Notes: generated by a model not told the origin, from the letters alone. A stretch of 64,000 bases of DNA from Acidibrevibacterium fodinaquatile (GCF_003352165.1 NZ_CP029176.1:2170001-2234000), one strand, 5' to 3'. Positions 8,340 through 17,884 are shown, counted from the stretch's first letter. Translations and numbers: made by a program.

Positions 8340-9308
8340 TCAAGGCGTATCGATCACGATGACGGCGCCGGTGACGCCGGCCTGCAATACTTTCGCCAGC
8401 GCCTGATCGGCCTCCGCGACGGAGGCGAGCGGGCCGACGCGCACGATATCGCTTTCCTGCCCCTCGACCAACCGACGCTCGACCCGCGCCGGCAGGCCGA
8501 CGAGCCTGGCCTGCTCGCGATAGGCGTATTCGGCGCTGCTGAACGTGCCGCAGTCGATATAGAGGCGGCCGGGATCGGGCGGGCCCTGGCTCACGCTCGG
8601 CGGCAGATGCAGCGGCACCGCGAGCTTGCCGACCGCCAGCGGATCGACGCCGGCGGCGGGGGAAACGGGGCGTGGGGCGCCTGGCGCCGCCGGCGAGCCG
8701 CCATTCGGCGGCGGCAGATCGGTGGCCTCGACGGAATCGCGCGGCGCCGCCGCGACCTGGGCGTTGAGATGCCCGCCCATCTCCTCGGCCAGCGCCATGC
8801 TCTCGGCGGCATCGAGTTCGACCCGGATCTGAGCGACGCCCGAGGCCGGAAAACCCAGCAATTCCGCAACCTTAGGCGTCACGGAAAGCAGCCGTCCGGG
8901 ATTCGCAGGCCCCCGGTCATTGATCCGCACCACCACTTGGCGGCCGGTTTCGAGATCAGTCAGCCGCGCGATCGCCGGCAATTGCAGGGTTTGATGCGCC
9001 GCCGCCATGGCGCCAGGATCGTAGCGTTCGCCATCCGCGGTCAGGGCCGCGTGATCGGCGGGATCGACGCTGGCAAGGCCGCTCGCCTGATAATGGAAAC
9101 GTTCCTCGGGATAATACCAGACCCCGCCGGCTTGATAGGGCTTGCCGACGACGTAATGCGGGCTTTCGATCGGTGGCGTCGCGCCACCATGAAAAAGTCT
9201 CGCGAAAAAGCTTTTCAGCGCCGAGATCCCGGAATTCCCGGACTGATCGGCGCCGGCCGGGCCACAGCCGGCAAGCAGCACCAACGCCACCAAAGCCGCG
9301 CGCTTCAT
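8340..9308 (-). CDS. rlpA: RlpA-type septal ring lytic transglycosylase, lipoprotein
   Basis: A 322-residue lipoprotein. The N-terminus has a short signal and the lipobox LAGC. A double-psi beta-barrel follows, with YHYQASGLAS-like and TADGERYDPGAM segments and VVVRINDRGP, which is the RlpA hallmark. A proline/glycine-rich linker leads to a C-terminal SPOR-like region (YIDCGTFSSAEYA...VRVGPLAS) that binds denuded glycan at the septum. The start at 9308 overlaps the stop of the upstream lytic transglycosylase by four bases (ATGA). Confidence 0.9.
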   Translation of the reverse strand: MKRAALVALVLLAGCGPAGADQSGNSGISALKSFFARLFHGGATPPIESPHYVVGKPYQAGGVWYYPEERFHYQASGLASVDPADHAALTADGERYDPGAMAAAHQTLQLPAIARLTDLETGRQVVVRINDRGPANPGRLLSVTPKVAELLGFPASGVAQIRVELDAAESMALAEEMGGHLNAQVAAAPRDSVEATDLPPPNGGSPAAPGAPRPVSPAAGVDPLAVGKLAVPLHLPPSVSQGPPDPGRLYIDCGTFSSAEYAYREQARLVGLPARVERRLVEGQESDIVRVGPLASVAEADQALAKVLQAGVTGAVIVIDTP

Positions 9309-10255
9309 CCCCTCACCTTTTCGCTCAACAACCCCACCACTAGCGCATAGAAATCCGATGCATTGTAGGATTTTATCACCTGGAAGTTGGATGAGACCAG
9401 AAAAGCTTCGCCGGCGGCGGGTAGCGTGAGGCGGGCGCTCGCGTCGGGATCGGCGAAATCGCCGCCGCGCGGGGCAACGCCGAGCGCTTGCCACTCGGAA
9501 AACCGCCGCGCGCCGGCATGCGCCGCATCGAGATCAGGCGGCAGGACCACCGCCTGGCCCCAGCCGGCGCCGTGCACCCAGCCATGGTCAGCGAGATAAC
9601 GGGCGATCGAGGCCAGAACATCGGCGGTATCGGTCCAGATGTCGCACACGCCATCGCCATTGAAATCAACGCCATAGCGCCGATACGCGCTCGGCATGAA
9701 TTGCGGCTGGCCCATCGCGCCGGCATAGCTGCCGGTGAGCCGCGACGGCGCCATGCCGCCCTCGATGATGCGCAAGGCGGCGATCAGCTCGCCGGTGAAC
9801 AGCGCCGCCCGCCGCCCCTCCCAGGCCAACGTCGCGAGCGCCGGGATCGTCGGAAAATCACCCGTGTAGGTCCCGTAATTCGATTCCAACCCCCAGATCG
9901 CGACGATCACCGAAGGCGGCACGCCATAAGCAGTCTCGACATCGCGGAGCAGCGCCCGATGCCGCGCCATCGCCGCCCGCCCGGCGGCAATGCGCGCCGG
10001 CGACAGCCGGCTCGCGGCATAGTGCGCCCAGGTTTGGGTGAATTCCGGCTGGCGGCGGTCGAGCGCGATCACCCGCAGGTCGGGGCTTACGCCGGCGAGC
10101 GCACGATCGAGCGTCGCGCGGCCAATGCCGGCGGCGATCGCTTTTGCGCGGAATTGCGCGAGAAAATGCGAAAAATTACCATCGGCGCGCGCCACCCGCG
10201 GCGTCACAGTGAGCGCCCAGGGCGAAGCCGCAAGCAAGAATCGGCGGGAAATCAT
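9305..10255 (-). CDS. Lytic murein transglycosylase B-like protein
   Basis: A 316-residue exported enzyme of the MltB type. The signal peptide is of Tat-like length (SRRFLLAASPWALTV), followed by FRAKAIAAGI, typical of the family. The catalytic Glu is in IWGLESNYGTYTG (Glu124), and YAGAMGQPQFMPSAY is the conserved goose-lysozyme-like core. FNGDGVCDIW is a calcium-binding EF-hand-like loop, as in Slt35. It cleaves glycan strands to form 1,6-anhydro muropeptides. The start at 10255 has GAGGAAGGGG directly upstream. It is the first gene of the long minus-strand operon. Confidence 0.92.
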   Translation of the reverse strand: MISRRFLLAASPWALTVTPRVARADGNFSHFLAQFRAKAIAAGIGRATLDRALAGVSPDLRVIALDRRQPEFTQTWAHYAASRLSPARIAAGRAAMARHRALLRDVETAYGVPPSVIVAIWGLESNYGTYTGDFPTIPALATLAWEGRRAALFTGELIAALRIIEGGMAPSRLTGSYAGAMGQPQFMPSAYRRYGVDFNGDGVCDIWTDTADVLASIARYLADHGWVHGAGWGQAVVLPPDLDAAHAGARRFSEWQALGVAPRGGDFADPDASARLTLPAAGEAFLVSSNFQVIKSYNASDFYALVVGLLSEKVRG

Positions 10256-10369
10256 GCCCCTTCCTCTGCCACAGCAGCGCCCGCTCCGCCATTCCCGCCG
10301 AGCCGCTTGGCAAGCAGGGCGGAAATGCGCGAAAGATGGGGGAATGTCAGAAAGCCGAGGGAACGTGCC

Positions 10370-11767
10370 ATGGGTCTTACCGCTGATCTCTCCCGTTTCA
10401 CCGCCGCGATCCGGCTCGAGCGCCTGCCGCCCGCCGTCGTCGCCCGCGCGCGCCTGCTCGTGCTCGATCTCATCGGCAACATCGTCCGCGCCCGGCATGA
10501 CGCCGAAAGCACGCCGGCGCTGCTCGCCGCCAGCCGCGCGCTCGGCCTCGCCGCCGGCAATGCCGGGGTCTTCGGCGACTCGGCGCGCTACACGCCGGCG
10601 GGGGCTGCGCTGCTCAATGGCGCGCTCGGCCACTCGCTCGATTTTGACGACACGCACGCCGCCGGCTCGCTCCATCCCGGCGCGCCGGTGATCCCGGCGG
10701 CACTGGCGGCGGCCGAAATGGCGGGGGCGAGCGGAGCGGAGACGCTGGCCGCGATCATCGCCGGCTATGAAATCACCTGCCGCATCGCCCTCGCCCTCCC
10801 CGCTAGCGCCCATTACGATCGCGGCTTTCACCCGACCGCGACCTGCGGCGCGTTTGGCGCGGCGGCGGCGGCGGCGCGGGTGTTCGGGCTCGATGCCGAT
10901 GGGGTGGCGTCCGCGTTCGGCATCGCGCTTAGCCAATGCGCCGGCAGCCTACAGTTTCTTGCCAATGGCGCCTGGACCAAGCGGTTTCAGGTCGGCTGGG
11001 CGGCGATGGCCGGGCTCAGCGCCGCAACGCTTGCGCGGGAGGGGTTCAAGGGTGCGGCCGAGGCGTTCGAGGGCAAACACGGGTTTCTTGCCGCCTATGC
11101 CCCCGCCCCCGATCCGGCGCGCGCGCTCGCCGGCCTCGGGGAGGCGTTCGAGCTGATGCAAACCGCGGTCAAGCCCTATCCGTCCTGCCGCTATGGCCAT
11201 GCCGGGATCGATGCGGCGCTCGCGCTCCGTGCCAAATATGGGCTCAAACCCGCCGACATCGAGGCGGTGACGCTCGGCCTGCCGCGCGCTGGCATGCTGC
11301 TGATCGGGGCGCCGCTCGCAAAGAAGCGCGATCCGCAAAATGTCGTCGATGGTCAGTTCAGCGGCCCGTTCGTGATCGCCTGCGCCCTTGCCCGCGGCGC
11401 GATGGGCTGGGACAGCTATCGCTTGCTCGACGACCCCGAGATCCGCGCCCTGATGGCCCGCGTGACGCCGGTCGAGGATCCCGAGATCGAGGCCGAATTC
11501 CCGCGTTTCATGGCCGGGCGGGTGACGGTGACCGCCGGCGGGCGGGCGTATTCCGAAAAAATCGTCATTGCCCGTGGCGAGCCGGAGAATTTTCCGACCG
11601 AAGCCGAACTCCGCGCCAAATTCGCCGGCCTCGCCGATGCCGTGCTCGGGGCCGAGCGGGCGGCGCGGCTCGCCGATGCGGCGCTTGCGATCGACAGTGC
11701 CGGCGAGGTCGCGGGTCTCATGCGCCTTGCTTCGCCGCTGATGGCGGCGCGGCTCGCCGGCGAGTGA
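10370..11767 (+). CDS. MmgE/PrpD-family protein
   Basis: A 465-residue protein of the MmgE/PrpD family (2-methylcitrate dehydratase, cis-aconitate decarboxylase and related dehydratases). LLNGALGHSLDFDDTH and SLHPGAPVIPAALAAAE are the family's active-site segments. FHPTATCGAFGAAAAAARV, WTKRFQVGWAA and KPYPSCRYGHAGIDAA follow in order. The substrate cannot be assigned, because no prpB/prpC genes are nearby. The start at 10370 is the first Met of the conserved N-terminus, divergent from the mltB-like gene across a 114-base promoter region. Upstream in-frame codons run antisense through mltB. Confidence 0.9.
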   Translation: MGLTADLSRFTAAIRLERLPPAVVARARLLVLDLIGNIVRARHDAESTPALLAASRALGLAAGNAGVFGDSARYTPAGAALLNGALGHSLDFDDTHAAGSLHPGAPVIPAALAAAEMAGASGAETLAAIIAGYEITCRIALALPASAHYDRGFHPTATCGAFGAAAAAARVFGLDADGVASAFGIALSQCAGSLQFLANGAWTKRFQVGWAAMAGLSAATLAREGFKGAAEAFEGKHGFLAAYAPAPDPARALAGLGEAFELMQTAVKPYPSCRYGHAGIDAALALRAKYGLKPADIEAVTLGLPRAGMLLIGAPLAKKRDPQNVVDGQFSGPFVIACALARGAMGWDSYRLLDDPEIRALMARVTPVEDPEIEAEFPRFMAGRVTVTAGGRAYSEKIVIARGEPENFPTEAELRAKFAGLADAVLGAERAARLADAALAIDSAGEVAGLMRLASPLMAARLAGE

Positions 11768-11795
11768 CCCAATCCCCCACCCCGAAAGGACGCCC

Positions 11796-12104
11796 ATGAT
11801 CCACGTTATCGCCATCATCACCGCGAAACCCGGCCAGCGCGAGAACATCCTCGCGGCCTTTCGCGCCAATATCCCGCTGGTGCGGGCGGAGGCCGGCTGC
11901 CTCGAATATGGCCCGGCGATCGACGCCGAGGGGATGGGCCGGATTCAGACTCCGTTCGGCCCCGATACCTTCGTCGTGATCGAGAAATGGGAGAGCCGCG
12001 AGGCGCTGGCCGCCCACGCCGCGGCGCCGCACATGGCCGCCTATGCCGCGAAAACCAAGGAGTGGATCGCAAGCCGCGTCATCCATGTCCTCGAACCCGT
12101 CTGA
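11796..12104 (+). CDS. Antibiotic-biosynthesis-monooxygenase (ABM) domain protein, YgiN-like
   Basis: A small 102-residue dimeric ferredoxin-like (ABM) protein. The N-terminal MIHVIAIITAKPGQ, the central GCLEYGP and the segment VVIEKWESREALAAHAAAPHM match YgiN/quinol monooxygenase proteins. These act without cofactor on quinol-like substrates. It lies 28 bases after the PrpD-like gene with its own GAAAGGA site, so co-transcription is likely. The actual substrate is unknown. Confidence 0.88.
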   Translation: MIHVIAIITAKPGQRENILAAFRANIPLVRAEAGCLEYGPAIDAEGMGRIQTPFGPDTFVVIEKWESREALAAHAAAPHMAAYAAKTKEWIASRVIHVLEPV

Positions 12105-12122
12105 GGCTTGCCCACCGCGACC

Positions 12123-12566
12123 ATGTGCCCGCCTGCCCCGCCCGCCGCGCGCAACCGCTTCGTCCGCGCCCGCGATGACCGCCAAGGCGAGATCGCCGAG
12201 GATTATGTCGAGCTGATCGATGATCTCATCCGCGAGCGCGGAGAGGCGCGGGCCGCCGAAATCGCGCGCGCCCTCGGCGTCTCGCATGTCACGGTGATCC
12301 GCACCGTCGGGCGGCTCGCGCGCGATGGGCTGGTCGAAACCGAGCCCTATAGCGCCGTTTTGCTCACCGAGGCTGGGCGGGCGCTGGCGCAGCGGGCGCG
12401 GGCGCGCCACGAAATCGTCGCCGGATTTTTGCAGGCGATCGGCGTCGATGAGGCGACGGCGCGGGAAGACGCCGAGGGCATGGAACATCACGCCAGCGAG
12501 ACGACCCTGCGGGCCATGCAAAAAATGATGAATTATCTCCGAAAAGCTGGCAAGCTCGGGGGCTGA
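12123..12566 (+). CDS. mntR: Manganese-responsive DtxR-family regulator MntR
   Basis: A protein of about 147 residues. AEDYVELIDDLI and the winged helix AAEIARALGVSHVTVIRTVG (about residues 45-65), followed by GLVETEPY and LTEAGRALA, match alphaproteobacterial MntR. The metal-site region DAEGMEHHAS supplies Glu/His ligands. The regulator represses Mn(II) import genes when manganese is plentiful; no mntH or mntABC target lies in the window. ATG at 12123 is favoured over a TTG at 12108. It ends 19 bases before the first WcbI-TPR gene but is probably functionally unrelated to it. Confidence 0.9.
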   Translation: MCPPAPPAARNRFVRARDDRQGEIAEDYVELIDDLIRERGEARAAEIARALGVSHVTVIRTVGRLARDGLVETEPYSAVLLTEAGRALAQRARARHEIVAGFLQAIGVDEATAREDAEGMEHHASETTLRAMQKMMNYLRKAGKLGG

Positions 12567-12585
12567 CATCACCGAGGAGAGAGGC

Positions 12586-15375
12586 ATGCGGCGGGTCGTC
12601 TTCGTCGGCAACTGTCAGGCCCAAGCGTTGACGGACGCCTTTAACCGATTTGTCGCGCCGTTTACCGGAGAGCGGGCGTTTCACGTCCCGGCCTTTCGTG
12701 ACAATGATGAGGCCCATCGCGCGGCGTTGGAACGCGCCGATGTCATTGTCGAGCTGGTGTTCGATTTCTCGCGACGCAGCGATCCCGCCGATCTCGGCCT
12801 TACGGCGCCGGTGATCGCGGTGCCCTATGTCAATTGCCAGTTCCTCTGGCCTTATGCGTATGAGGCGCATCCCCGCAGCGCGCGGAGCGAATTTTCGGAC
12901 TCCGGCCCCTACCCGATCCAATTGAGTGACGCTTTTCTCAACCGGCTGATGCGCGAGGAGGTGCCGGAAGAGGAAGCGGCGGCGCGCTATCTCGATCTCG
13001 ATATCAATCAAAAAGTGAGATTGGATCGCAGATTGGAGATGACTCTCGCGCTGCAACGCCAGCGTGACGAGAAAACCGGCTTCGCGGTCGCCGATCTGAT
13101 GGAGCGCTATTTCCGTGAGGAGCCGATTTTTCTTACCCCCTATCATCCCAGCCGGCGGATTTTTCTCCATGTCGTCGAACGCTGTTTTGCGCGGCTCGGG
13201 GTTGCCGAGCATCTGATCGCCCGCCTGCCCCGTCTCATCCGCCGCAGCTTGTTCCTGCAGGATGCGCTGCCGGTGCATCCGCGTCTCGCCGCGCATTTCG
13301 GCCTCGTTTGGGCGAATGAGGCGACACGTTATCCGTTCTGGCTCGATGGTGATTTCACCTTCGCCGAATTCATCGGCCGCTATCTGCGCTTTGACTGGTG
13401 CGAGGATTTTGCCCGTGGCCATTACCACGCCCGCCAGGGGCAAAACGCCGAGGCGATCGCGCGGCTGCGCGCCGGGCTTGGCGCGTATCCGGAGGCCGAT
13501 CGCGCCTGGGTGCTGCTCAGCCATGTTTACACCGCCGAGGGCGCGCTGCCCGAGGCGCTGGCGGCGGCGCGGGAAGCGGTTTCGCGCAACCCGCGTGATG
13601 GCGAATATTTCGCCCATCTCGGCAATCTCCTCACCAACGCCGGGGAGGTCGCATCGGCGCGCGTGGCTTATGAGCGGGCGGTGGCGCTGGAGCCGGAACA
13701 CACGCCCTGGCTGCGGCTGCTGGCCTTGCATTGGGAGCGACAAGGGAGGCGGGCGGAGGCCGGGGCGCTGGTCGCGACGCTCGCGGACAAAGACCCGCTC
13801 GATTATGAGCTTCACGTGCAGCGCGGCCATTTGCTTGCCGGGCGGGGAGATAGCGCCGGCGCGGTCATGGCGTTTTCGCACGCCCTCGGCCTCGCGCCAC
13901 ATATCGAGGGGGTGCGCGCGGCGCGGAGCCATACTCTGGCGGCGCTCGAGCGGTGGGAGGAAGCGATCGCCGATGCCCGCGCGGCGCTGGCGGAGACGCC
14001 GGAGAACCGCGATCTTCGCCGCCATCTCGGCAATCTCCTGCGGGCGAGCGGGGACGCGGCCGGCGCGGAAGCGGTGTTTCGTGAGGCGATCCGCGCTGAT
14101 CCCAGCGACCCCGAACCCTATCGCGGCCTCGCCGCCGCACTCGCGGCGCAGGGGCGCGAGGAAGCGGCGGCACGGCTTTCGGCCTCCATCGCCTGCGCCT
14201 TCGAAGGCGCGGCACCGCCGGATGAATTAGTGGCTCTGGCGGAGGCACAGGCATTGTTCGAAGTTAAACGTGCTCTACTCTTAGCTGGGCAAGCTCTTTT
14301 CTATGCGAATGACTTCATTTCAGCTTCCGCAGCCTTCCGTGCGCTTGCGGATCATCCCAAAGCCTTATTTTGGCTTTCACGGTCCGAAGCTCAGATTGGA
14401 AACGGCGCAGCCGCCATTGAGGCGGCTTGGATGGCCGTTTCACTCGCCCCACATGAGGCCGAATTTTTTGGCCATCTCGGCCATCTTCTTGCCGCGCACC
14501 GCAAGATGGCGGAGGCAGAGCGAGCGTTCCGTCACGCGCTATTTCTGGAGCCAGGGCGGAAAGGCGTGCATGGTCCGCTGAGTCACACCCTTTACGCTCT
14601 TGAGCGCAAGGCTGAAGCAATTGAGGTTGCCCGTGCCGGTCTCAACATTCACCCCGATGACAGCGAGATTGGCAGTCTTTTGAACCATTTGCAACTACCG
14701 GAGATTAAATCCATGACTCCAAACAATGATGTCAGCTTTGTTGATGATGTTAATTTCCCCAACCAAGAATGCTTTGAAGATGCGCACATAAATCGGAATC
14801 TGTACGCAAAAAAAATAGTTGAAATCAGTATGTATAACAAAATAATAAAGAAGAGTAATTTTATCGATAATTATTGTAAAGAGATTAATATAGTTCAATT
14901 TTGGGACTCTCTGGACCCACCGTCAGATGTGCTGGAATTAATAGCGGCTTGGCGTGCGTCCGTCTCACCTGGCTCTCATCTATTATTTAACGAATCATCC
15001 GCATTAAAATTCATATTGGATAATTTTCCCCCGAAATATGCTGAGGCATTTGAGCATTGTTTTCATCCGGCCATGAAGTCTGATTTGTTCCGCCTCGCGT
15101 ATTTATATGTCAATGGCGGCATATACATCGATGCCGACGATAGTATAATAGCGCCTATACCAAATATAAATTTCGAAAAATCTGAATTTATCTGCATTTC
15201 TCCGTGTATTGCGCATTGGGGATATGAAAATGGAGAGGTCGTCAATTATGTTTCTGTAAATTCATTAGAATATTTTAATAATAAAGACAAGTACAAAGAT
15301 TTTTTTTGTTATTTTTATAATAGCCCTATAATTGCAAGCAAAAAAAAACTACATAATAAAAGTTGCCTTGATTAA
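12586..15375 (+). CDS. WcbI-domain / TPR / GT32-like glycosyltransferase fusion, C-terminus frameshifted at an A9 tract
   Basis: The 929-residue product starts VVFVGNCQAQALTDAF. The GNCQ motif and the following 270 residues match the WcbI family of capsule polysaccharide enzymes. Residues of about 275-700 are TPR units (repeated GHLLAxxGDxxxAExAFRxAL). From about 750 the sequence changes to a DxD glycosyltransferase of the GT32/Och1 type: IVQFWDSLDPP, HPAMKSDLFRLAYL, then YVNGGIYIDADD. Reading stops at 15373-15375, soon after nine consecutive A residues. With eight A residues the frame would continue to 15622 (1011 residues). A strong GAGGAGAG site precedes the ATG. G+C drops sharply after about 14230. 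Confidence 0.8.
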   Translation: MRRVVFVGNCQAQALTDAFNRFVAPFTGERAFHVPAFRDNDEAHRAALERADVIVELVFDFSRRSDPADLGLTAPVIAVPYVNCQFLWPYAYEAHPRSARSEFSDSGPYPIQLSDAFLNRLMREEVPEEEAAARYLDLDINQKVRLDRRLEMTLALQRQRDEKTGFAVADLMERYFREEPIFLTPYHPSRRIFLHVVERCFARLGVAEHLIARLPRLIRRSLFLQDALPVHPRLAAHFGLVWANEATRYPFWLDGDFTFAEFIGRYLRFDWCEDFARGHYHARQGQNAEAIARLRAGLGAYPEADRAWVLLSHVYTAEGALPEALAAAREAVSRNPRDGEYFAHLGNLLTNAGEVASARVAYERAVALEPEHTPWLRLLALHWERQGRRAEAGALVATLADKDPLDYELHVQRGHLLAGRGDSAGAVMAFSHALGLAPHIEGVRAARSHTLAALERWEEAIADARAALAETPENRDLRRHLGNLLRASGDAAGAEAVFREAIRADPSDPEPYRGLAAALAAQGREEAAARLSASIACAFEGAAPPDELVALAEAQALFEVKRALLLAGQALFYANDFISASAAFRALADHPKALFWLSRSEAQIGNGAAAIEAAWMAVSLAPHEAEFFGHLGHLLAAHRKMAEAERAFRHALFLEPGRKGVHGPLSHTLYALERKAEAIEVARAGLNIHPDDSEIGSLLNHLQLPEIKSMTPNNDVSFVDDVNFPNQECFEDAHINRNLYAKKIVEISMYNKIIKKSNFIDNYCKEINIVQFWDSLDPPSDVLELIAAWRASVSPGSHLLFNESSALKFILDNFPPKYAEAFEHCFHPAMKSDLFRLAYLYVNGGIYIDADDSIIAPIPNINFEKSEFICISPCIAHWGYENGEVVNYVSVNSLEYFNNKDKYKDFFCYFYNSPIIASKKKLHNKSCLD
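15340..15348 (+). other. Homopolymeric A9 tract at a frameshift point
   Basis: Nine A residues separate the frame encoding the GT32-like domain from the frame encoding its apparent continuation (KVALIKSINHILQL). Loss of one A (or gain of two) joins them. Such tracts are classic slipped-strand mispairing sites, but a fixed mutation, a sequencing error or transcriptional slippage would look the same. Confidence 0.6.
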
Positions 15376-15622
15376 GTCTATAAATCATATTTTGCAATTA
15401 AAAAAAGAAGGGATAAAGAAAACTGATGTTCATGTTGTAACTGGTCCAGATAGTTTTACAATTTCTGTAATATCAGCAGTTAATTATAGCAAAATTTGTA
15501 AAATTTCCTGTCCAGAAATTTATATTATTGACGATTGGAACGAAAAATATATTAGAATTATGAACCACCTTGAGTATAAAAATGATATGAGAAATTGGAG
15601 AACTGCTACAAAAAATATTTAA
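15349..15622 (+). pseudogene. Out-of-frame C-terminal part of the GT32-like domain
   Basis: The frame one base out from the main gene continues without stops after the A tract, encoding about 90 residues (KVALIKSINHI, then DVHVVTGPDSFT, ending WRTATKNI). Composition and AT-richness match the preceding glycosyltransferase segment. It has no ribosome-binding site of its own and only a poorly placed Met at 15332. It is therefore read as the displaced end of the 12586 gene and not as a separate gene. The next gene follows 32 bases later with a GAGAGGA site. Confidence 0.65.
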
Positions 15623-15654
15623 TCTATATATGAAACTACCAGAGAGGACGTGAC

Positions 15655-17016
15655 ATGAAGAAAATTGCATTTCTTGGTAACTGTCAAGCGGAAACAATAT
15701 TTCATGCCTATAAAGATTATATATTACCTTACACTGACGATGAAATTAAATATATTCCGAATTATGTTGGTGAATTACATGATAATGCTTCGTTCATAAA
15801 TGGCTGCGATGTCATAGTAACTCAAAAATTTGATAATACTCAAGAAATAGATTTATCTAAATTTTCCGTTCGTGGAAAAGTTCATTATGTGCCATGGATT
15901 TCAGCAGTTGGTATATATTGGCCGTACGGTGGATTTGCTCACCCTCTGAATAAAACCTATATACACAACCCGCCGATTGACCCATATAATGCGGAGAAGG
16001 GCGATTTCTATTTGAATAAGCTGCTAGATAAAAATCTACCACCTCATGAAATAGTTGATAAATATTTAAATGAAGATATTCATAAAGCGATTAATCTTGA
16101 CAGACGCTTAGAAATGGCTCTTGGTGTTATCGAAAATCGAGACAAGTCCTGTGGTTACGAGATTGCAAAATTTATCCGCGACCATTTTCAAAAAGAGCTT
16201 CTTTTTTCCAGTCCCGGGCATTTCCGCCGGTCATTATCGCTTTTGTTGATAAATGAACTCTTCGGGCGACTCGACGTGGAACCGCGCCTGATTGACCGCC
16301 TCAACAGGTTGTATCCCGGCAACCCACATGCGGGCAGCGACGTTACCCCTATACACCCGCAAGTTGCCCGCCATTTTGGTCTCGAGTTCATAGCCGAAAA
16401 TCAACGTTATCGTTATTACTCGGACGGGCGTTACACATTCTCTGAATATATTAACCGATATGTACGATTTGAATTCAATGAAAATTTAGATATCGTGATA
16501 ATGCTCTATAACAAAGGAAGAAATGAAGAGTCTATATTGCAATTTGATAAGGCTCTGCAAATTTCTCCTCAATCTGGATATGGTCTTATCCATTATAGCC
16601 GAGCCCTTTTAGCAGTCAATAGACCGGACGAAGCGATCTCTAAGGCTGCACAGGCCGCTGTTTTGCTTCATGATGACCAAGATGAACTGCCACAGACGTT
16701 AGAGTATCTTGGTGAATTACTTATAAATAAAGGCGACTTAGCTGGAGCTGAATCAATTTTGCGTCGCGCCATGACGCTGCTCCCTAACCGACCTTCCCTT
16801 TTGCGGCTACTTGGCACCGCATTGGAAAAGCAAGGGCGGCACCAAGACGCTTGCGGTATCCTTGACATGCTTTGCGCCCTCGACCCACTTGATTATGATA
16901 CTCTTGCCCATCTTGGACATTTACATGCGGCGCACGGGGATCTCGAAGCTTCCGAGAACGCGTTTTCCCGCTCACTCGCTATTCGTCCATCCCAAGCCGG
17001 TAGCCTGGGCGCCCTT
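15655..17016 (+). pseudogene. WcbI-domain / TPR protein, 5' part, interrupted by an IS5-family element
   Basis: The N-terminal MKKIAFLGNCQAETIFHAY carries the GNCQ motif of Wcb[21 protein letters not shown] and [20 protein letters not shown] closely match the third paralogue at 18938. Residues from about 285 are TPR units. After codon 454 (GSLGAL) the gene is broken by an insertion sequence, and the frame runs 15 codons into it (stop at 17061). Removing the element with a 3-base duplication rejoins GAL to SHVLGGL at 17885, giving an intact 778-residue protein. The first 1.1 kb is strongly AT-rich compared with neighbours. A truncated WcbI domain protein could still be made. Confidence 0.85.
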
Positions 17017-17017
17017 A

Positions 17018-17882
17018 GAGTCCCTTTCAAAACCTTCCCTCCAGAGCCCGGAGGGCGATGAGGGAGCAAGCGATGCTTGTAAACGCGCTGTGGATATCGA
17101 TGCGCCGCTCGTAGCGGATGGTGAGACGCCGGAAGCGATTGAGCCAGGCGAAGGTGCGTTCGATGACCCAGCGATAGCGGCCGAGACGCTCGCTGGTCTC
17201 GACGCCGCGCCGGGCGATGCGCGGCGTGATGCCTCGCTGCCGGCAGGCGCGGCGGCAGCGGCGATGATCATAGGCCTTGTCCGCGTGCAGCTTTCTCGGC
17301 CTGCGCCGCGGCCGGCCGCGCTTGCCGCGGATCGCTGGGATCGCATCGAGCATCTGCTCGAAGGGCACGCTGTCATGCACATTGGCCCCGGTCAGGGCGA
17401 ACGTGAGCGGGATACCGTGACGGTCCGTGACGAGGTGGCGTTTCGTGCCGGGACGGCCCCGATCGGTCGGGTTCGGCCCGGTCGCGGCACCCCCTTTTTT
17501 GCCGCGATGGCGGAACTGTCCAGCGCGGCCCGGCTCCAGTCGATGCGGTTGGCGTCTTGCAAGCGGCGCAGCAACTCGCGGTGCAACCGCTCCCAAACGC
17601 CGGCCGCTTGCCAGTCGCGCAGGCGCCGCCAGCAGGTTACCCCAGAGCCGCAGCCCATCTCGCGAGGCAACATCTCCCAGGGAATGCCGCTGCGTAGCAC
17701 AAACAGAATGCCCGTCAGCGCGGCGCGTGCCGAGATCGGCGGCCGGCCACCCTTTGGCCGCGGGCGCGGCGGAGGGAGCAAGGGTTCGAGGATCGACCAC
17801 AGGCTGTCGGAGAGTTGGGGCGCGGGCATGCCCCTTCATGAATCAAATTGAATCAAGGTACAAGCGGTTTTGAAAGGGGCTC
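17018..17882 (-). mobile_element. IS5-family insertion sequence, 865 bp, inside a WcbI-TPR gene
   Basis: The terminal inverted repeats are GAGTCCCTTTCAAAACC (17018-17034) and the inverse of GAGCCCCTTTCAAAACC (17866-17882), with one mismatch. The flanking trinucleotides are TTA (17015-17017) and TAA (17883-17885). They fit a TNA target duplication with one change; a 2-base TA duplication is the alternative. Only the 3-base reading restores the host gene frame. The element carries one transposase in two overlapping frames. Preserved ends and open frames suggest a recent, possibly still active insertion. Confidence 0.9.
17027..17829 (-). CDS. IS5-family transposase, two frames joined by a -1 frameshift
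   Basis: The first frame (17829 to 17392) starts MPAPQLSDSLWSILEPLLPP and carries the first catalytic Asp in ALDSSAIAAKKG. The second frame holds GPNPTDRGRPGTKRHLV, then HADKAYDHRRCR with the second Asp, and VIERTFAWLNRFRRL with the Glu, ending at 17027. The switch point on the minus strand is an A6G5 run (plus-strand 17490-17500). The total span of 803 bases needs one base to be read twice, consistent with programmed -1 frameshifting as in many IS5/IS427 elements, giving about 267 residues. Confidence 0.88.
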
Positions 17883-17884
17883 TA

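Noticed and set aside
12364-14025. 553-codon minus-strand frame opposite the first WcbI-TPR gene
   Set aside because: It is a shadow of the real gene, which has a GNCQ domain, TPR repeats and a strong ribosome-binding site.
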